Source: Nocardia sp. MH4 (lineage in GTDB: Bacteria > Actinomycetota > Actinomycetes > Mycobacteriales > Mycobacteriaceae). Taken from it: DNA of 64,000 bases. Numbering within the stretch: the first letter of the stretch is position 1; every line of letters starts with the position of its first letter. The position numbers and the translations under genes are program-made. Of this stretch, positions 45,946-55,892 are shown in pieces. The notes under the pieces are model-generated. The model searched no databases, was not told the origin of the DNA, and saw only the letters and a list, made by a program, of their open reading frames with translations. Location: the NCBI RefSeq assembly GCF_019266065.1, contig NZ_LPNR01000095.1:16090-80089 (forward strand), read 5' to 3'.

Positions 45946-46784
45946 CACGGCTCCACCAGCGCGCCGTAGGCGTCGGGTCGGCGGTCTCGATAGAAGGCCC
46001 ACCGATCGCGCACCACCTTGATCAAGTCCATGTCCAGGTCACGGACGACCAATTCCGGTGCGGTATCGGAGGCGACCTCGCCGACGAATTTCCCCTCGGG
46101 GTCGACGAAATAGCTCGTGCCGTAGAAATCGTCGTCGCCGTATTCGGCTTCGATACCGACCCGGTTGATCGCGCCGATGTAATACTCGTTGGCCACCGCG
46201 GAAGCCGGCTGTTCGAGCTTCCACAGATAACTCGACAGTCCGCGCGAGGTCGCCGACGGGTTGAACACGATTTCCGCGCCCGCCAGTCCGAGGGCACGCC
46301 ACCCCTCCGGGAAATGGCGGTCGTAACAGATGTAGACCCCCACCTTGCCGACCGCGGTGTCGAATACCGGCCAACCCAGATTGCCCGGCCGGAAGTAGAA
46401 CTTCTCCCAGAAGCCGTGCACTTGCGGTATGTGGTGTTTGCGGTATTTGCCCAGGTAGCTGCCGTCGGCGTCGATCACCGCCGCGGTGTTGTAGAGCACG
46501 CCCGGTTGTTCCTGCTCGTACACCGGCAGCACCATCACCAGGTTCAGTTCGGCAGCCAGGGCGGCGAACCGCTCGGTCGTGGGCCCCGGCACCGATTCGG
46601 CGTAGTCGTAGAACTTCGGGTCCTGCTGCTGGCAGAAATACGGTCCGTAGAACAACTCCTGGAAGCAGATCACCTGCGCGCCCTGCGCCGCCGCCTCCCG
46701 GGCGTAGTCCTCGTGGGCTTTGATCATGGATTCTTTGTCGCCGGTCCAGGTGGTCTGGACCAGGGCCGCTCTGACGATTCCCAT
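45945..46784 (-). CDS. Nitrilase-superfamily N-carbamoyl-beta-alanine amidohydrolase (beta-ureidopropionase)
   Basis: 279 residues. The catalytic triad is complete: Glu in CFQELFYGPYF, Lys in YRKHHIPQV and Cys in VGVYICYDRHFPEGWR. The HHIPQVHGFWEKFYFRPGN segment is typical of eukaryote-like beta-ureidopropionases and N-carbamoylputrescine amidases. It would release beta-alanine, CO2 and ammonia from N-carbamoyl-beta-alanine. It is the first gene of the operon and is divergent from the MocR regulator. Confidence 0.9.
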   Translation of the reverse strand: MGIVRAALVQTTWTGDKESMIKAHEDYAREAAAQGAQVICFQELFYGPYFCQQQDPKFYDYAESVPGPTTERFAALAAELNLVMVLPVYEQEQPGVLYNTAAVIDADGSYLGKYRKHHIPQVHGFWEKFYFRPGNLGWPVFDTAVGKVGVYICYDRHFPEGWRALGLAGAEIVFNPSATSRGLSSYLWKLEQPASAVANEYYIGAINRVGIEAEYGDDDFYGTSYFVDPEGKFVGEVASDTAPELVVRDLDMDLIKVVRDRWAFYRDRRPDAYGALVEP

Positions 46785-46816
46785 GCTTTGTTATATTGCC
46801 CCCTCCGACGATCGCA

Positions 46817-46845
46817 TTGTGTTACAACTGCGCGGAAACAGTTTC
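46817..46845. promoter_or_regulatory. Two palindromes in the divergent promoter of the pyrimidine operon and mocR
   Basis: TTGT-gtt-ACAA (46817-46827) and GAAAC-a-GTTTC (46835-46845) lie side by side in an AT-rich 122-bp intergenic region. GntR/MocR regulators bind such short dyads between divergent genes. They are plausible sites for the regulator encoded to the right. Confidence 0.5.
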
Positions 46846-46906
46846 GTTGTCGTAAAACATGGCGGTGTACCGGGGATAGGGTCTGTTACGGCCGCAGAAT
46901 GGGGCC

Positions 46907-48304
46907 ATGACCGACGCCTCGCCGACCGTGCTGCCCGCGGACTTCGCCGGGGACCTCGACGAGCGCAGCGCCGCCGGGATCGCGGCCGCCGTCGGCCGCC
47001 GGATCCGTTCCGGCGCACTCGCTCCCGGCACCCGGCTGCCGACCGTGCGCGAGGTCGCGCGCGAACTGCGAGTCTCCCCCGCCACCGTCAATCAGGCGTG
47101 GCGGGCGCTGGCGGCCACCGGCGCGATCGTCGCCCGGGGCCGGGCGGGCACCTTCGTCGGGGAGCTGCCCGCCCCGCCCGCCGGGCGCTATCAGCGGCTG
47201 CATTCGCCCTCCGACAACGCTTTTCGTGTCGACCTGTCCCGGGGCACCCCCGATCCGGCACTGCTGCCCGATCTGGCCGCCGCCCTGCACGCCCTGTCCC
47301 GCGACACCGCGCCGGGCGATCTGTCCGCGCATTATCTCGGCGAAGCGGTCCTGCCCGCGCTTGCGGCGACGCTGCGGGCCGACTGGCCGTGGCCGTGCGA
47401 GCGGCTGGCCGTGCTCGACGGCGCACTCGACGCCGTCGACCGGCTGCTCGCCGCGCATGTCCGATTCGGCGATCCGGTCATCGTCGAGGACCCCTGTTTC
47501 CCGCCGTTCCTGGACCTGCTGGCCCGGCTGGGTGCCCGGCCGATCCCCGTGCGCCTCGACGAATCCGGGTTCCGCCCCGAGGAATTCGCGCGCGCCTTGA
47601 CCGGCCCCGCACCCCGCGCGGTGATCCTGCAGCCCCGCGCGCACAACCCCACCGGCGCCTCCCTCGACACTGCTCGGATCCGCGCGCTCGCCGCGCTGCT
47701 GGCGCCACACCCGGCCCTGATCATCGAGGACGACCATTCCGCGGGCATCGCGACCAGCCCACTGCGCTCACTCGCCGCCCGTTTCCCCGACCGCGGCGTC
47801 TACATCCGCTCGTACTCCAAATCCCACGGCGCCGACCTGCGTCTGGCCGTCGCCGGCGGCCCCGCGGCCCTGCTCGACCCGGTGGTCGAGCGCCGCATGC
47901 TCGGCCCCGGCTGGTCCAGCCGGCTGCTCCAGCGCGTTCTGCTCACGATGCTGTGCGACGCGGACGCCCGCGCCACCGTCGCCCGCGCCCGCCTGGAGTA
48001 CCGCCGCCGCGCCACCGCCCTGCGCCGCGCCTTGGCCGCCCACGGCGTCACCGTGTCCCCGGGCGACGGCATCAATCTCTGGCTCCCCGTCCACGACGAG
48101 AACGCCGCCATGATCAGCCTCGCCGCGGCCGGCATCAAGGCCGCCCCGGGTGGCCCCTTCGAGGTGGGCCCCCACCCGCCCGCCGACCACCTCCGCCTCA
48201 CACTGGGCGCTCTGACCCCCGACACCGACCTCCCCTGGCTGGCCGCCGAGCTCGCCACCGCCACCACCGCGACACCCACTTACCGCCGCATCCGCCGCCC
48301 CTGA
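46907..48304 (+). CDS. MocR/PdxR-type GntR regulator with aminotransferase domain
   Basis: 465 residues. The N-terminal GntR winged helix (IAAAVGRRIRSGALAPGTRLPTVREVARELRVSPATVNQAWRAL) is joined to a fold-type I aminotransferase domain with NPTG (RAHNPTGASL), Asp in IEDDHSAG and the PLP Lys in IRSYSKSHGADLRL. MocR proteins sense PLP-linked amino compounds. Divergence from the pyrimidine-type operon, which yields beta-alanine, suggests that it controls it, possibly by forming a PLP aldimine with beta-alanine or a related amine (inferred). Confidence 0.88.
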   Translation: MTDASPTVLPADFAGDLDERSAAGIAAAVGRRIRSGALAPGTRLPTVREVARELRVSPATVNQAWRALAATGAIVARGRAGTFVGELPAPPAGRYQRLHSPSDNAFRVDLSRGTPDPALLPDLAAALHALSRDTAPGDLSAHYLGEAVLPALAATLRADWPWPCERLAVLDGALDAVDRLLAAHVRFGDPVIVEDPCFPPFLDLLARLGARPIPVRLDESGFRPEEFARALTGPAPRAVILQPRAHNPTGASLDTARIRALAALLAPHPALIIEDDHSAGIATSPLRSLAARFPDRGVYIRSYSKSHGADLRLAVAGGPAALLDPVVERRMLGPGWSSRLLQRVLLTMLCDADARATVARARLEYRRRATALRRALAAHGVTVSPGDGINLWLPVHDENAAMISLAAAGIKAAPGGPFEVGPHPPADHLRLTLGALTPDTDLPWLAAELATATTATPTYRRIRRP

Positions 48305-48420
48305 GCGGTCGCGAGCGCACCCACCGACGGCGGTGACCACCCTGTCCGGGCACGACCCGGCCGGGCACGCGCGGTGCCGATACGGCAGAATGGAGCTTTC
48401 CTCCCCCTCGAAAGGCAGCA

Positions 48421-48477
48421 GTGGTGACGCTCGGCATGGTCCTCGGCGACGCAGACCCGCGCATTTCGGCGCGGTAG
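48421..48477 (+). CDS. Possible 18-codon leader ORF ahead of the methyltransferase gene
   Basis: A GTG at 48421 follows AAAGG with ideal spacing and opens an 18-codon frame (MVTLGMVLGDADPRISAR). It lies in a 261-bp gap that otherwise holds nothing recognised except the probable promoter of the methyltransferase gene. It may be a leader peptide or chance. Confidence 0.25.
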   Translation: MVTLGMVLGDADPRISAR

Positions 48478-48565
48478 CGATCGAGGCTGTCCGTTTCACC
48501 CGCTCGCACCCCGGCGTCGAAGTGCTCGTCGTGTCACCAGCACCATCGACCACCGGGAGACTCCC

Positions 48566-49684
48566 GTGTCCACCATCGTTTGGACCGAAGACCGCATCCA
48601 GCACACCGCGCCGTGGCATTCCGAGAACGGCGCACCCGCGCCGACCGCCGTGGCGACCGCCGGCGATCGCCTGCCCGCCGATCAGGCGTTCCGGCGGATC
48701 CAAGCCGGCGAATCCCTGCTCTGGCAGGGCGATTACCACAACGGCCGTCAGCTCCTGCAGGCGCTGGCCCGTCGCGCCGACCGTGCGCGCACCGTGGCGC
48801 CGACCGGTGACCTGACCGCGCGCTACGACCACGAGCGGGCCAGGAAGCGCCGCCGCGCGGGCATTCTCGGCGCCGTCCTGGTCCAGCTCGACGACACCAA
48901 CGACCTCGACCTGCGCCGCGCCCCCGATGTGCGGGCGGCCTGCACCGCCGCCTACGGGCCCGCCACCGCGGGCCGGGTCGTCACCTTTTCGGAACTGCTC
49001 GGGGTGCTCAGCGCCTATCGCTGGCACCAGCAGGGAGTCGAGGTGCCCGCGCTCGGCGCGCGCATCCATCCCGGCTACGGGGTCTTCTCCCCCACCCGGG
49101 GCGAATACGTCGACCTGGTCGCGGACGCGCCGCTGAATCCCGAGGTGCGCACCGCCTTCGATCTGGGCACCGGCACCGGCGTGCTCGCCGCGCTGCTCGC
49201 CCAGCGCGGCGTCTCCCGGATCGTCGCCACCGACATCAACCCGCGCGCGGTGCGCTGCGCGACCGACAATCTCACCCGGCTCGGCTACGCCGACCGGATC
49301 ACCGTCACCGGTCCCACGCTGTATCCGCAGGGCCGCGCCGATCTCGTCGTCTGCAATCCGCCCTGGCTACCCGGCACCCCGACCTCCGATCTGGAACAGG
49401 GTGTCTACGACCAGGATCAGTCGATGCTCACCGACTTCGCGTACGGTCTGCGCGCGCATCTGACGCCGCGCGGTGAAGGCTGGCTGGTGCTGTCCGACCT
49501 GGCCGAGCTGCTCGGTCTGCGCTCGGCCCGCCACCTCCCCCGCCTGCTCGACGACGCCGGACTACAGGTGCTGGCCCGCTCGACCACCCGGCCGCGGCAT
49601 CCGCGGGCGAGCGATCGCGACGATCCGCTGGCCGCGGCCCGCACCGCGGAGACCACCTCGCTGTGGCGATTGCGAGCACGCTAG
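48566..49684 (+). CDS. Class I SAM-dependent methyltransferase with NPPW motif
   Basis: 372 residues from GTG 48566 after GGGAG. The N-terminal ~160 residues are an unassigned helical domain; the SAM fold follows with AFDLGTGTGVLAALLAQRG (motif I), IVATDINPRAVRCA and the NPPW motif in LVVCNPPWLPGTP, characteristic of N-methyltransferases acting on glutamine, adenine or guanine (PrmC, RlmG/RsmC or YfiC types). The substrate is probably an rRNA base or protein amide. Confidence 0.8.
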   Translation: MSTIVWTEDRIQHTAPWHSENGAPAPTAVATAGDRLPADQAFRRIQAGESLLWQGDYHNGRQLLQALARRADRARTVAPTGDLTARYDHERARKRRRAGILGAVLVQLDDTNDLDLRRAPDVRAACTAAYGPATAGRVVTFSELLGVLSAYRWHQQGVEVPALGARIHPGYGVFSPTRGEYVDLVADAPLNPEVRTAFDLGTGTGVLAALLAQRGVSRIVATDINPRAVRCATDNLTRLGYADRITVTGPTLYPQGRADLVVCNPPWLPGTPTSDLEQGVYDQDQSMLTDFAYGLRAHLTPRGEGWLVLSDLAELLGLRSARHLPRLLDDAGLQVLARSTTRPRHPRASDRDDPLAAARTAETTSLWRLRAR

Positions 49685-49788
49685 CCCGGCCACCGAGTTC
49701 GGCCGGTCCCTCCCCGTCCGGCGGCCGCGGCTGGCAGGATGCGCGGTACATCGTCCGGCAGCACCCATTCCGAGGAGACACCGTTCAG

Positions 49789-50481
49789 GTGAGCAGTCAT
49801 TCGCAGGACCGTTCCATCGTCGGCACCACCCGGCGGGCCGCGCTCGGCCTCGCCGCCGCCGCCACGGCGCTGGTGGCGATCGCCCCCGCCGCCCAGTCCG
49901 TCCCCGCCCACCAGGCGGTCGTCCCGGGCTGCGCCCCGGCCGTCGCCGGGGTGCCGAACGGCAAGCAGTGGACCGCCGAGCCCGCCCTCACCATCGACCC
50001 CGCCGCGTCCTACACCGCGACGCTCGACACCACCTGCGGCGTCGTGTCGATCGAACTCGATGCCGCCGCCGCGCCGCGCACGGTGAACTCCTTCGCGTTC
50101 CTGGCGAACGAGGGCTACTTCGACCACACCCGCTGTCACCGGCTCACCACCCAGGGCATCTACGTCCTGCAGTGCGGCGACCCCACCGCGACCGGTATGG
50201 GCGGCCCGGGCTACAAGTTCGGCGACGAGAACCTGGCCGGCGCGGTCTACCCCGCGGGCACCGTGGCGATGGCCAACGCGGGCCCCGGCACCAACGGCAG
50301 CCAGTTCTTCCTGGTCTACCGCGACACCCAGCTGCCGCCGAACTACACCCCGTTCGGCCGGGTCACCGCGGGCATGGACGCGCTCACCACCATCGCGAAC
50401 GCCGGTGTCGCCGGTGGCGGGGCCGACGGCACGCCGGTGGCCGATGTGGTGTTCAACGCGGTGACCACCGCACAGGCCTGA
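49789..50481 (+). CDS. Secreted cyclophilin-type peptidyl-prolyl isomerase with twin-arginine-like signal
   Basis: 230 residues from GTG 49789. The signal peptide reads TTRRAALGLAAAATALVAIA with an Arg pair at residues 15-16, a possible Tat export signal. The cyclophilin domain (residues ~60-228) has TTCGVVSIELDAAAAPRTVNSFAFL, CHRL with the catalytic Arg, QCGDPTATGMGGPGYKFGDE and GSQFFLVYRD. Three Cys could form a disulfide outside the membrane. It folds exported proteins. A strong terminator follows. Confidence 0.86.
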   Translation: MSSHSQDRSIVGTTRRAALGLAAAATALVAIAPAAQSVPAHQAVVPGCAPAVAGVPNGKQWTAEPALTIDPAASYTATLDTTCGVVSIELDAAAAPRTVNSFAFLANEGYFDHTRCHRLTTQGIYVLQCGDPTATGMGGPGYKFGDENLAGAVYPAGTVAMANAGPGTNGSQFFLVYRDTQLPPNYTPFGRVTAGMDALTTIANAGVAGGGADGTPVADVVFNAVTTAQA

Positions 50482-50489
50482 TCAACGAC

Positions 50490-50528
50490 CGAGGGCCGCG
50501 TCTCCGGGAGTGGGAGACGCGGCCCTCG
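50490..50528. terminator. Strong hairpin terminator after the cyclophilin gene
   Basis: A perfect 16-bp stem (50490-50505 with 50513-50528) and 7-nt loop lie between the cyclophilin gene and the short ORF on the other strand, and may serve both. Confidence 0.8.
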
Positions 50529-50543
50529 TCGGACGGCTGGTGA

Positions 50544-50627
50544 TCAGCCGGCGCTGATCGAGCTGAACAGGTTCTGAATGGTCTGCAGGATGATCTCGGT
50601 CAGCAGATCAGCGGCGGAACCGGCCAT
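50544..50627 (-). CDS. 27-residue amphipathic peptide gene
   Basis: ATG 50627 is preceded by GAGGAG at 8 nt, one of the best ribosome sites in the window. The peptide begins MAGSAADLLT, continues EIILQTIQNLF and ends SSISAG. Placed on a helical wheel its Leu/Ile/Phe residues fall on one face. It has no signal peptide. Corynebacteriales encode leaderless small outer-membrane porin peptides (PorA/PorH) and toxin-like peptides of this appearance, but no homology is claimed. It lies alone between two terminators, so it has its own promoter. Confidence 0.55.
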   Translation of the reverse strand: MAGSAADLLTEIILQTIQNLFSSISAG

Positions 50628-50744
50628 GACAACACTCCTCGTTTACGGGTCCTCATCAGGTGCGACGAACATGTGAAGCGTGCCCTATCCACTCTGTGTC
50701 GCGTGGCGTTTTCGGGAAAAAACTCACACTTTCCCGGTACGCGA

Positions 50745-50776
50745 GAAGGCCGCGTCCCCGGGGGAACGCGGCCTTC
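50745..50776 (-). terminator. Hairpin terminator after mpa
   Basis: GAAGGCCGCGT (50745-50755) pairs with ACGCGGCCTTC (50766-50776) with further C/G pairing in the loop. It is 11 bp past the mpa stop on the minus strand. Confidence 0.75.
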
Positions 50777-50787
50777 CGTCGTAGGGC

Positions 50788-52548
50788 TTACAGGTACTGA
50801 CCCGTATTGGACTCGGTGTCGATCGCCCGGCTCGCCGAGGCGTTCTTGCCGGTGACCAGCGTGCGGATGTAGACGATCCGCTCGCCCTTCTTGCCCGAGA
50901 TCCGAGCCCAGTCGTCCGGGTTGGTCGTGTTGGGCAGGTCCTCGTTCTCGGCGAACTCGTCGACGATCGAGTCGAAGAGGTGCTGTATCCGCAGACCCGG
51001 ATTCCCGGTGTCGAGCACGGACTTGATCGCGTACTTCTTCGCCCGGTCGACGATGTTCTGGATCATCGCGCCGGAGTTGAAGTCCTTGAAGTACAGAACC
51101 TCCTTGTCACCGTTGGCGTAGGTGACCTCCAGGAACCGGTTGTCGTCGCTCTCGGCGTACATCCGCTCGACGACCTTCTCGATCATCGCGTCCACGCAGG
51201 CGGCCTTGTCGCCGTCGAACTCGCGCAGATCGCTCTCGTGCAGCGGCAGCGTCTCGGTGAGGTACTTGGAGAAGATGTCCTGCGCCGATTCCGCATCCGG
51301 CCGCTCGATCTTGATCTTGACGTCCAGGCGGCCGGGCCGCAGGATCGCGGGGTCGATCATGTCCTCGCGGTTGGACGCGCCGATCACGATGACGTTCTCG
51401 AGACCCTCGACACCGTCGATCTCCGAGAGCAGCTGCGGCACCACGGTGGTCTCCACATCGGAGGAGACACCCGAACCACGGGTGCGGAAGATCGAGTCCA
51501 TCTCGTCGAAGAACACGATCACCGGGGTGCCCTCGGAGGCCTTCTCGCGGGCCCGCTGGAAGATGATCCGGATGTGGCGCTCGGTCTCACCGACGAACTT
51601 GTTGAGCAGCTCGGGGCCCTTGATGTTGAGGAAGAAGGACTTGGCCTCCTTGGCGTCCTCACCACGGGCTTCGGCGATCTTCTTGGCCAGCGAGTTGGCG
51701 ACGGCCTTGGCGATCAGCGTCTTACCGCAGCCGGGCGGACCGTAGAGCAGCACGCCCTTGGGCGGACGCAGCGCGTACTCCCGGAACAGATCCTTGTGCA
51801 GGAACGGCAGTTCCACCGCGTCCCGGATCTGCTCGATCTGCCTGCCGAGGCCGCCGATGTCGGTGTAGTCGACGTCGGGAACCTCTTCCAGCACAAGGTC
51901 TTCGACCTCGGCCTTGGGCACCCGCTCGAAGGCGAAGCCCGCCTTGGTGTCGACCAGCAGCGAATCACCGGGCCGCAGTTTGCGAATCGGGGAGTCGGGG
52001 TCGTCGATGTCGTCGTACTCGGCGATCTTGGACAGCGGCCCGGACAGCCAGACCACGCGCTCCTCGTCGGCGTGACCAACCACCAGGGCCCGCCTGCCGT
52101 CGTCGAGAATCTCGCGCAGCGTGCCGATTTCGCCGATGGCGTCGAAGTTCCCGGCCTCCACGACCGTGAGCGCTTCGTTGAGGCGCACGGTCTGGCCGTA
52201 CTCGAGCGTCGCGACGTCGATGTTGGGCGAGCAGGTGAGGCGCATCTTGCGACCGGAGGTGAAGACGTCGACCGTCTGATCCTCGTAGGTGTGGATGACG
52301 ATGCCGTAGCCGCTGGGCGGCTGACCCAGGCGATCGACTTCCTCACGCAGGGCGATCAGCTGCTGGCGCGCTTCCTTGAGCGTGTCCATCAACTTGCCGT
52401 TGCGGATGGTCAGCGAATCGATCCGTGCTTCCAATTCGCGTGCGCGATCCGGCGAGTCGGCGAGTTGTCTGCGAAGAGCAGCCGCCTCGGCGCGTACCGC
52501 CTCGAGCTCTCGCCAGGCCGCCGAATCCGAATTCTCGTTGGGGCTCAT
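50788..52548 (-). CDS. mpa: Proteasome-associated AAA ATPase Mpa/ARC
   Basis: 586 residues. It has an N-terminal coiled coil (residues ~5-75, which captures Pup), a double OB region (~80-230), and an AAA domain with Walker [15 protein letters not shown], Walker [13 protein letters not shown] and arginine-finger region [12 protein letters not shown]. The C-terminus is GQYL, the penultimate-Tyr motif that docks into the PrcA ring. It unfolds pupylated proteins. It lies 17 kb from dop here, a larger gap than in M. tuberculosis. Confidence 0.95.
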   Translation of the reverse strand: MSPNENSDSAAWRELEAVRAEAAALRRQLADSPDRARELEARIDSLTIRNGKLMDTLKEARQQLIALREEVDRLGQPPSGYGIVIHTYEDQTVDVFTSGRKMRLTCSPNIDVATLEYGQTVRLNEALTVVEAGNFDAIGEIGTLREILDDGRRALVVGHADEERVVWLSGPLSKIAEYDDIDDPDSPIRKLRPGDSLLVDTKAGFAFERVPKAEVEDLVLEEVPDVDYTDIGGLGRQIEQIRDAVELPFLHKDLFREYALRPPKGVLLYGPPGCGKTLIAKAVANSLAKKIAEARGEDAKEAKSFFLNIKGPELLNKFVGETERHIRIIFQRAREKASEGTPVIVFFDEMDSIFRTRGSGVSSDVETTVVPQLLSEIDGVEGLENVIVIGASNREDMIDPAILRPGRLDVKIKIERPDAESAQDIFSKYLTETLPLHESDLREFDGDKAACVDAMIEKVVERMYAESDDNRFLEVTYANGDKEVLYFKDFNSGAMIQNIVDRAKKYAIKSVLDTGNPGLRIQHLFDSIVDEFAENEDLPNTTNPDDWARISGKKGERIVYIRTLVTGKNASASRAIDTESNTGQYL

Positions 52549-52672
52549 GATGCTGCTCCTCCCAGTCCCGGTCTTTCAACGCTACCGGGCGCGGTCCGTT
52601 CTCGCTTTCCGACATGGTTTCGTCGTGATCACATCTTGTACGGCAGGTACGACATCGGCCGCCGAATTACGC

Positions 52673-52692
52673 GTGTTAGGCTCCCCTAACAC
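52673..52692. promoter_or_regulatory. 8-bp perfect palindrome in the lppK promoter
   Basis: GTGTTAGG (52673-52680) and CCTAACAC (52685-52692) flank a 4-bp spacer, in the divergent region of mpa and the lipoprotein gene. The TTAGG...CCTAA halves recall DtxR/IdeR boxes, but the spacing is 4 bp where an IdeR box needs 9. Confidence 0.45.
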
Positions 52693-52749
52693 CCCGATCC
52701 GGGGCAGCAGGCGAGAGCACTCGCCCATCGAGCCGAAAGGTTGCCGAGC

Positions 52750-53274
52750 ATGCTCCTTCCTACCCGCACGATCCGTGTCACCGTCGCTACCGCCGCTGCG
52801 GCGCTCGCCGTTACCGTCGGACTGACCGGTTGCGGCGGCTCCGACGATTCCTCGACGAAGGCCACCAGCAGCAGTACCAGTATCGCGGCCGCTCCGTCCA
52901 GCATTTCGGCAACTCCGTCCGGTGACAACGCCGCCGCCCCCACCGCCGATTCCCTGAAGGCGACGCTGATCAAGTTCTCGGACCCGGCGCTGTCCACCGA
53001 CGAGAAGGCCGAGCTCATCGTCAACGGTGACGCGCGCAAGTCCAACATCGACCAGATGAACGGCATGCTCGCCGGCTACACCCTCACCTTCGCCGTCGAC
53101 AACGTCGTGACCAGCGGCAACACCGCGACCGCCGATGTCACCATCACCTCGCCGCACGGCACGGCGCCGGCCTTCCCGGTCACCTGGGAGCAGGTCGACG
53201 GCACCTGGAAGCTCTCCGACGCCAGCGGCTGCCTCCTGCTGGGCTTCGCGCAGGCCCCCTGCACGCCCGCCTGA
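52750..53274 (+). CDS. MTB12-like lipoprotein (LppK-type)
   Basis: 174 residues from ATG 52750. The lipobox LTGC puts the lipidated Cys at residue 28, followed by a Ser/Thr/Ala-rich linker to ~residue 75 and a domain (LKATLIKFSDPALSTDEKAEL; LTFAVDNVVTSGNTATADVTI; WEQVDGTWKLS) like the low-molecular-weight antigen MTB12/CFP2. It holds the position of LppK (Rv2116) next to mpa (Rv2115c). Role in the envelope unknown. Confidence 0.8.
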   Translation: MLLPTRTIRVTVATAAAALAVTVGLTGCGGSDDSSTKATSSSTSIAAAPSSISATPSGDNAAAPTADSLKATLIKFSDPALSTDEKAELIVNGDARKSNIDQMNGMLAGYTLTFAVDNVVTSGNTATADVTITSPHGTAPAFPVTWEQVDGTWKLSDASGCLLLGFAQAPCTPA

Positions 53275-53371
53275 CGCCCGCTGCGGCCCCGGCCGGCCCC
53301 GCGGGGTCCAGCCCGGGCCGTTCGCACGCTGTGCACGGCACAGGGAACCCGCGACGGCCGGTTCCCCACGG

Positions 53372-53881
53372 TCACTCCGGCAGCCGCCGGACGTAGAGTT
53401 GCTGGGCCGCGCGAGCGACCAGGGCGCCGCTCGCGTCGACGATCTCGGCACTGTGTTCGGTGATCGACTTCGCACCCGCCGCGGTCGCCGCGCGGATGCC
53501 GGCGACCTGCTCGCGCGACAGGCCCATCGTGGCGGTGACGGTGCCCCGCCCCGGCCGGAGGAATTCGATGGAACCGGTGATGTTCCAGATCCGGTAGCCG
53601 CGCCCGAGCTGGCCGTAGGCCATGATCGCGAAGAACGGGTCGGTCATCGAGTACAGGGTGCCGCCGAACGCGGCCCGGTTCGGGCTGTTGCGGTTCCACG
53701 GACGCACCCGGTAGGCGACGCTGACCGAGGTCCAATCGGCGGCGATGTGTTTCACCCGAACCCCGCCGAACAGGTATGGCGGGAAGACGTTGAACACCGC
53801 GCGATACAGGCGCGGGGAGTCGCCGGGATACAGCATCCCGGCGGACGGACCCTTCGTCGCGGACGATTCGGTTTCCGGCAT
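53372..53881 (-). CDS. DUF4442 hot-dog fold protein, putative thioesterase
   Basis: 169 residues. The core has PYLFGGVRVKHIAADWTSVSVAYRVRPWNRN and AFGGTLYSMTDPFFAIMA, the DUF4442 pattern of PaaI-like hot-dog proteins. They probably hydrolyse acyl-CoA esters; no catalytic residue has been proved. It is convergent with the lipoprotein gene (about 100 bp between) and lies upstream of no obvious partner. Confidence 0.78.
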   Translation of the reverse strand: MPETESSATKGPSAGMLYPGDSPRLYRAVFNVFPPYLFGGVRVKHIAADWTSVSVAYRVRPWNRNSPNRAAFGGTLYSMTDPFFAIMAYGQLGRGYRIWNITGSIEFLRPGRGTVTATMGLSREQVAGIRAATAAGAKSITEHSAEIVDASGALVARAAQQLYVRRLPE

Positions 53882-53993
53882 GCTGCCCCCTCCGAGCGCG
53901 ACCCGCCGGGTCGCGATCCACGCCGCTCGACCGCGAGCGGCTCCCGCATCGCACCTTAGTGGCGCGCCGCGCGAGCCGCCACGGGTCCGGGTA

Positions 53994-55847
<1,854 letters not shown>

Positions 55848-55854
55848 GCCCCCG

Positions 55855-55890
55855 GTGCGCGGCCGCCGCCCTGCGGCGACGGCCGCGCAC
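55855..55890. terminator. Bidirectional hairpin terminator
   Basis: GTGCGCGGCC (55855-55864) and GGCCGCGCAC (55881-55890), with extra inner pairing, lie between the converging nuclease and transporter genes. Confidence 0.72.
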
Positions 55891-55892
55891 CC

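Noticed and set aside
52673..52692. IdeR/DtxR iron box
   Set aside because: The half-sites TTAGG and CCTAA are present but only 4 bp apart, where an iron box needs 9 bp between them; kept only as an unassigned palindrome.
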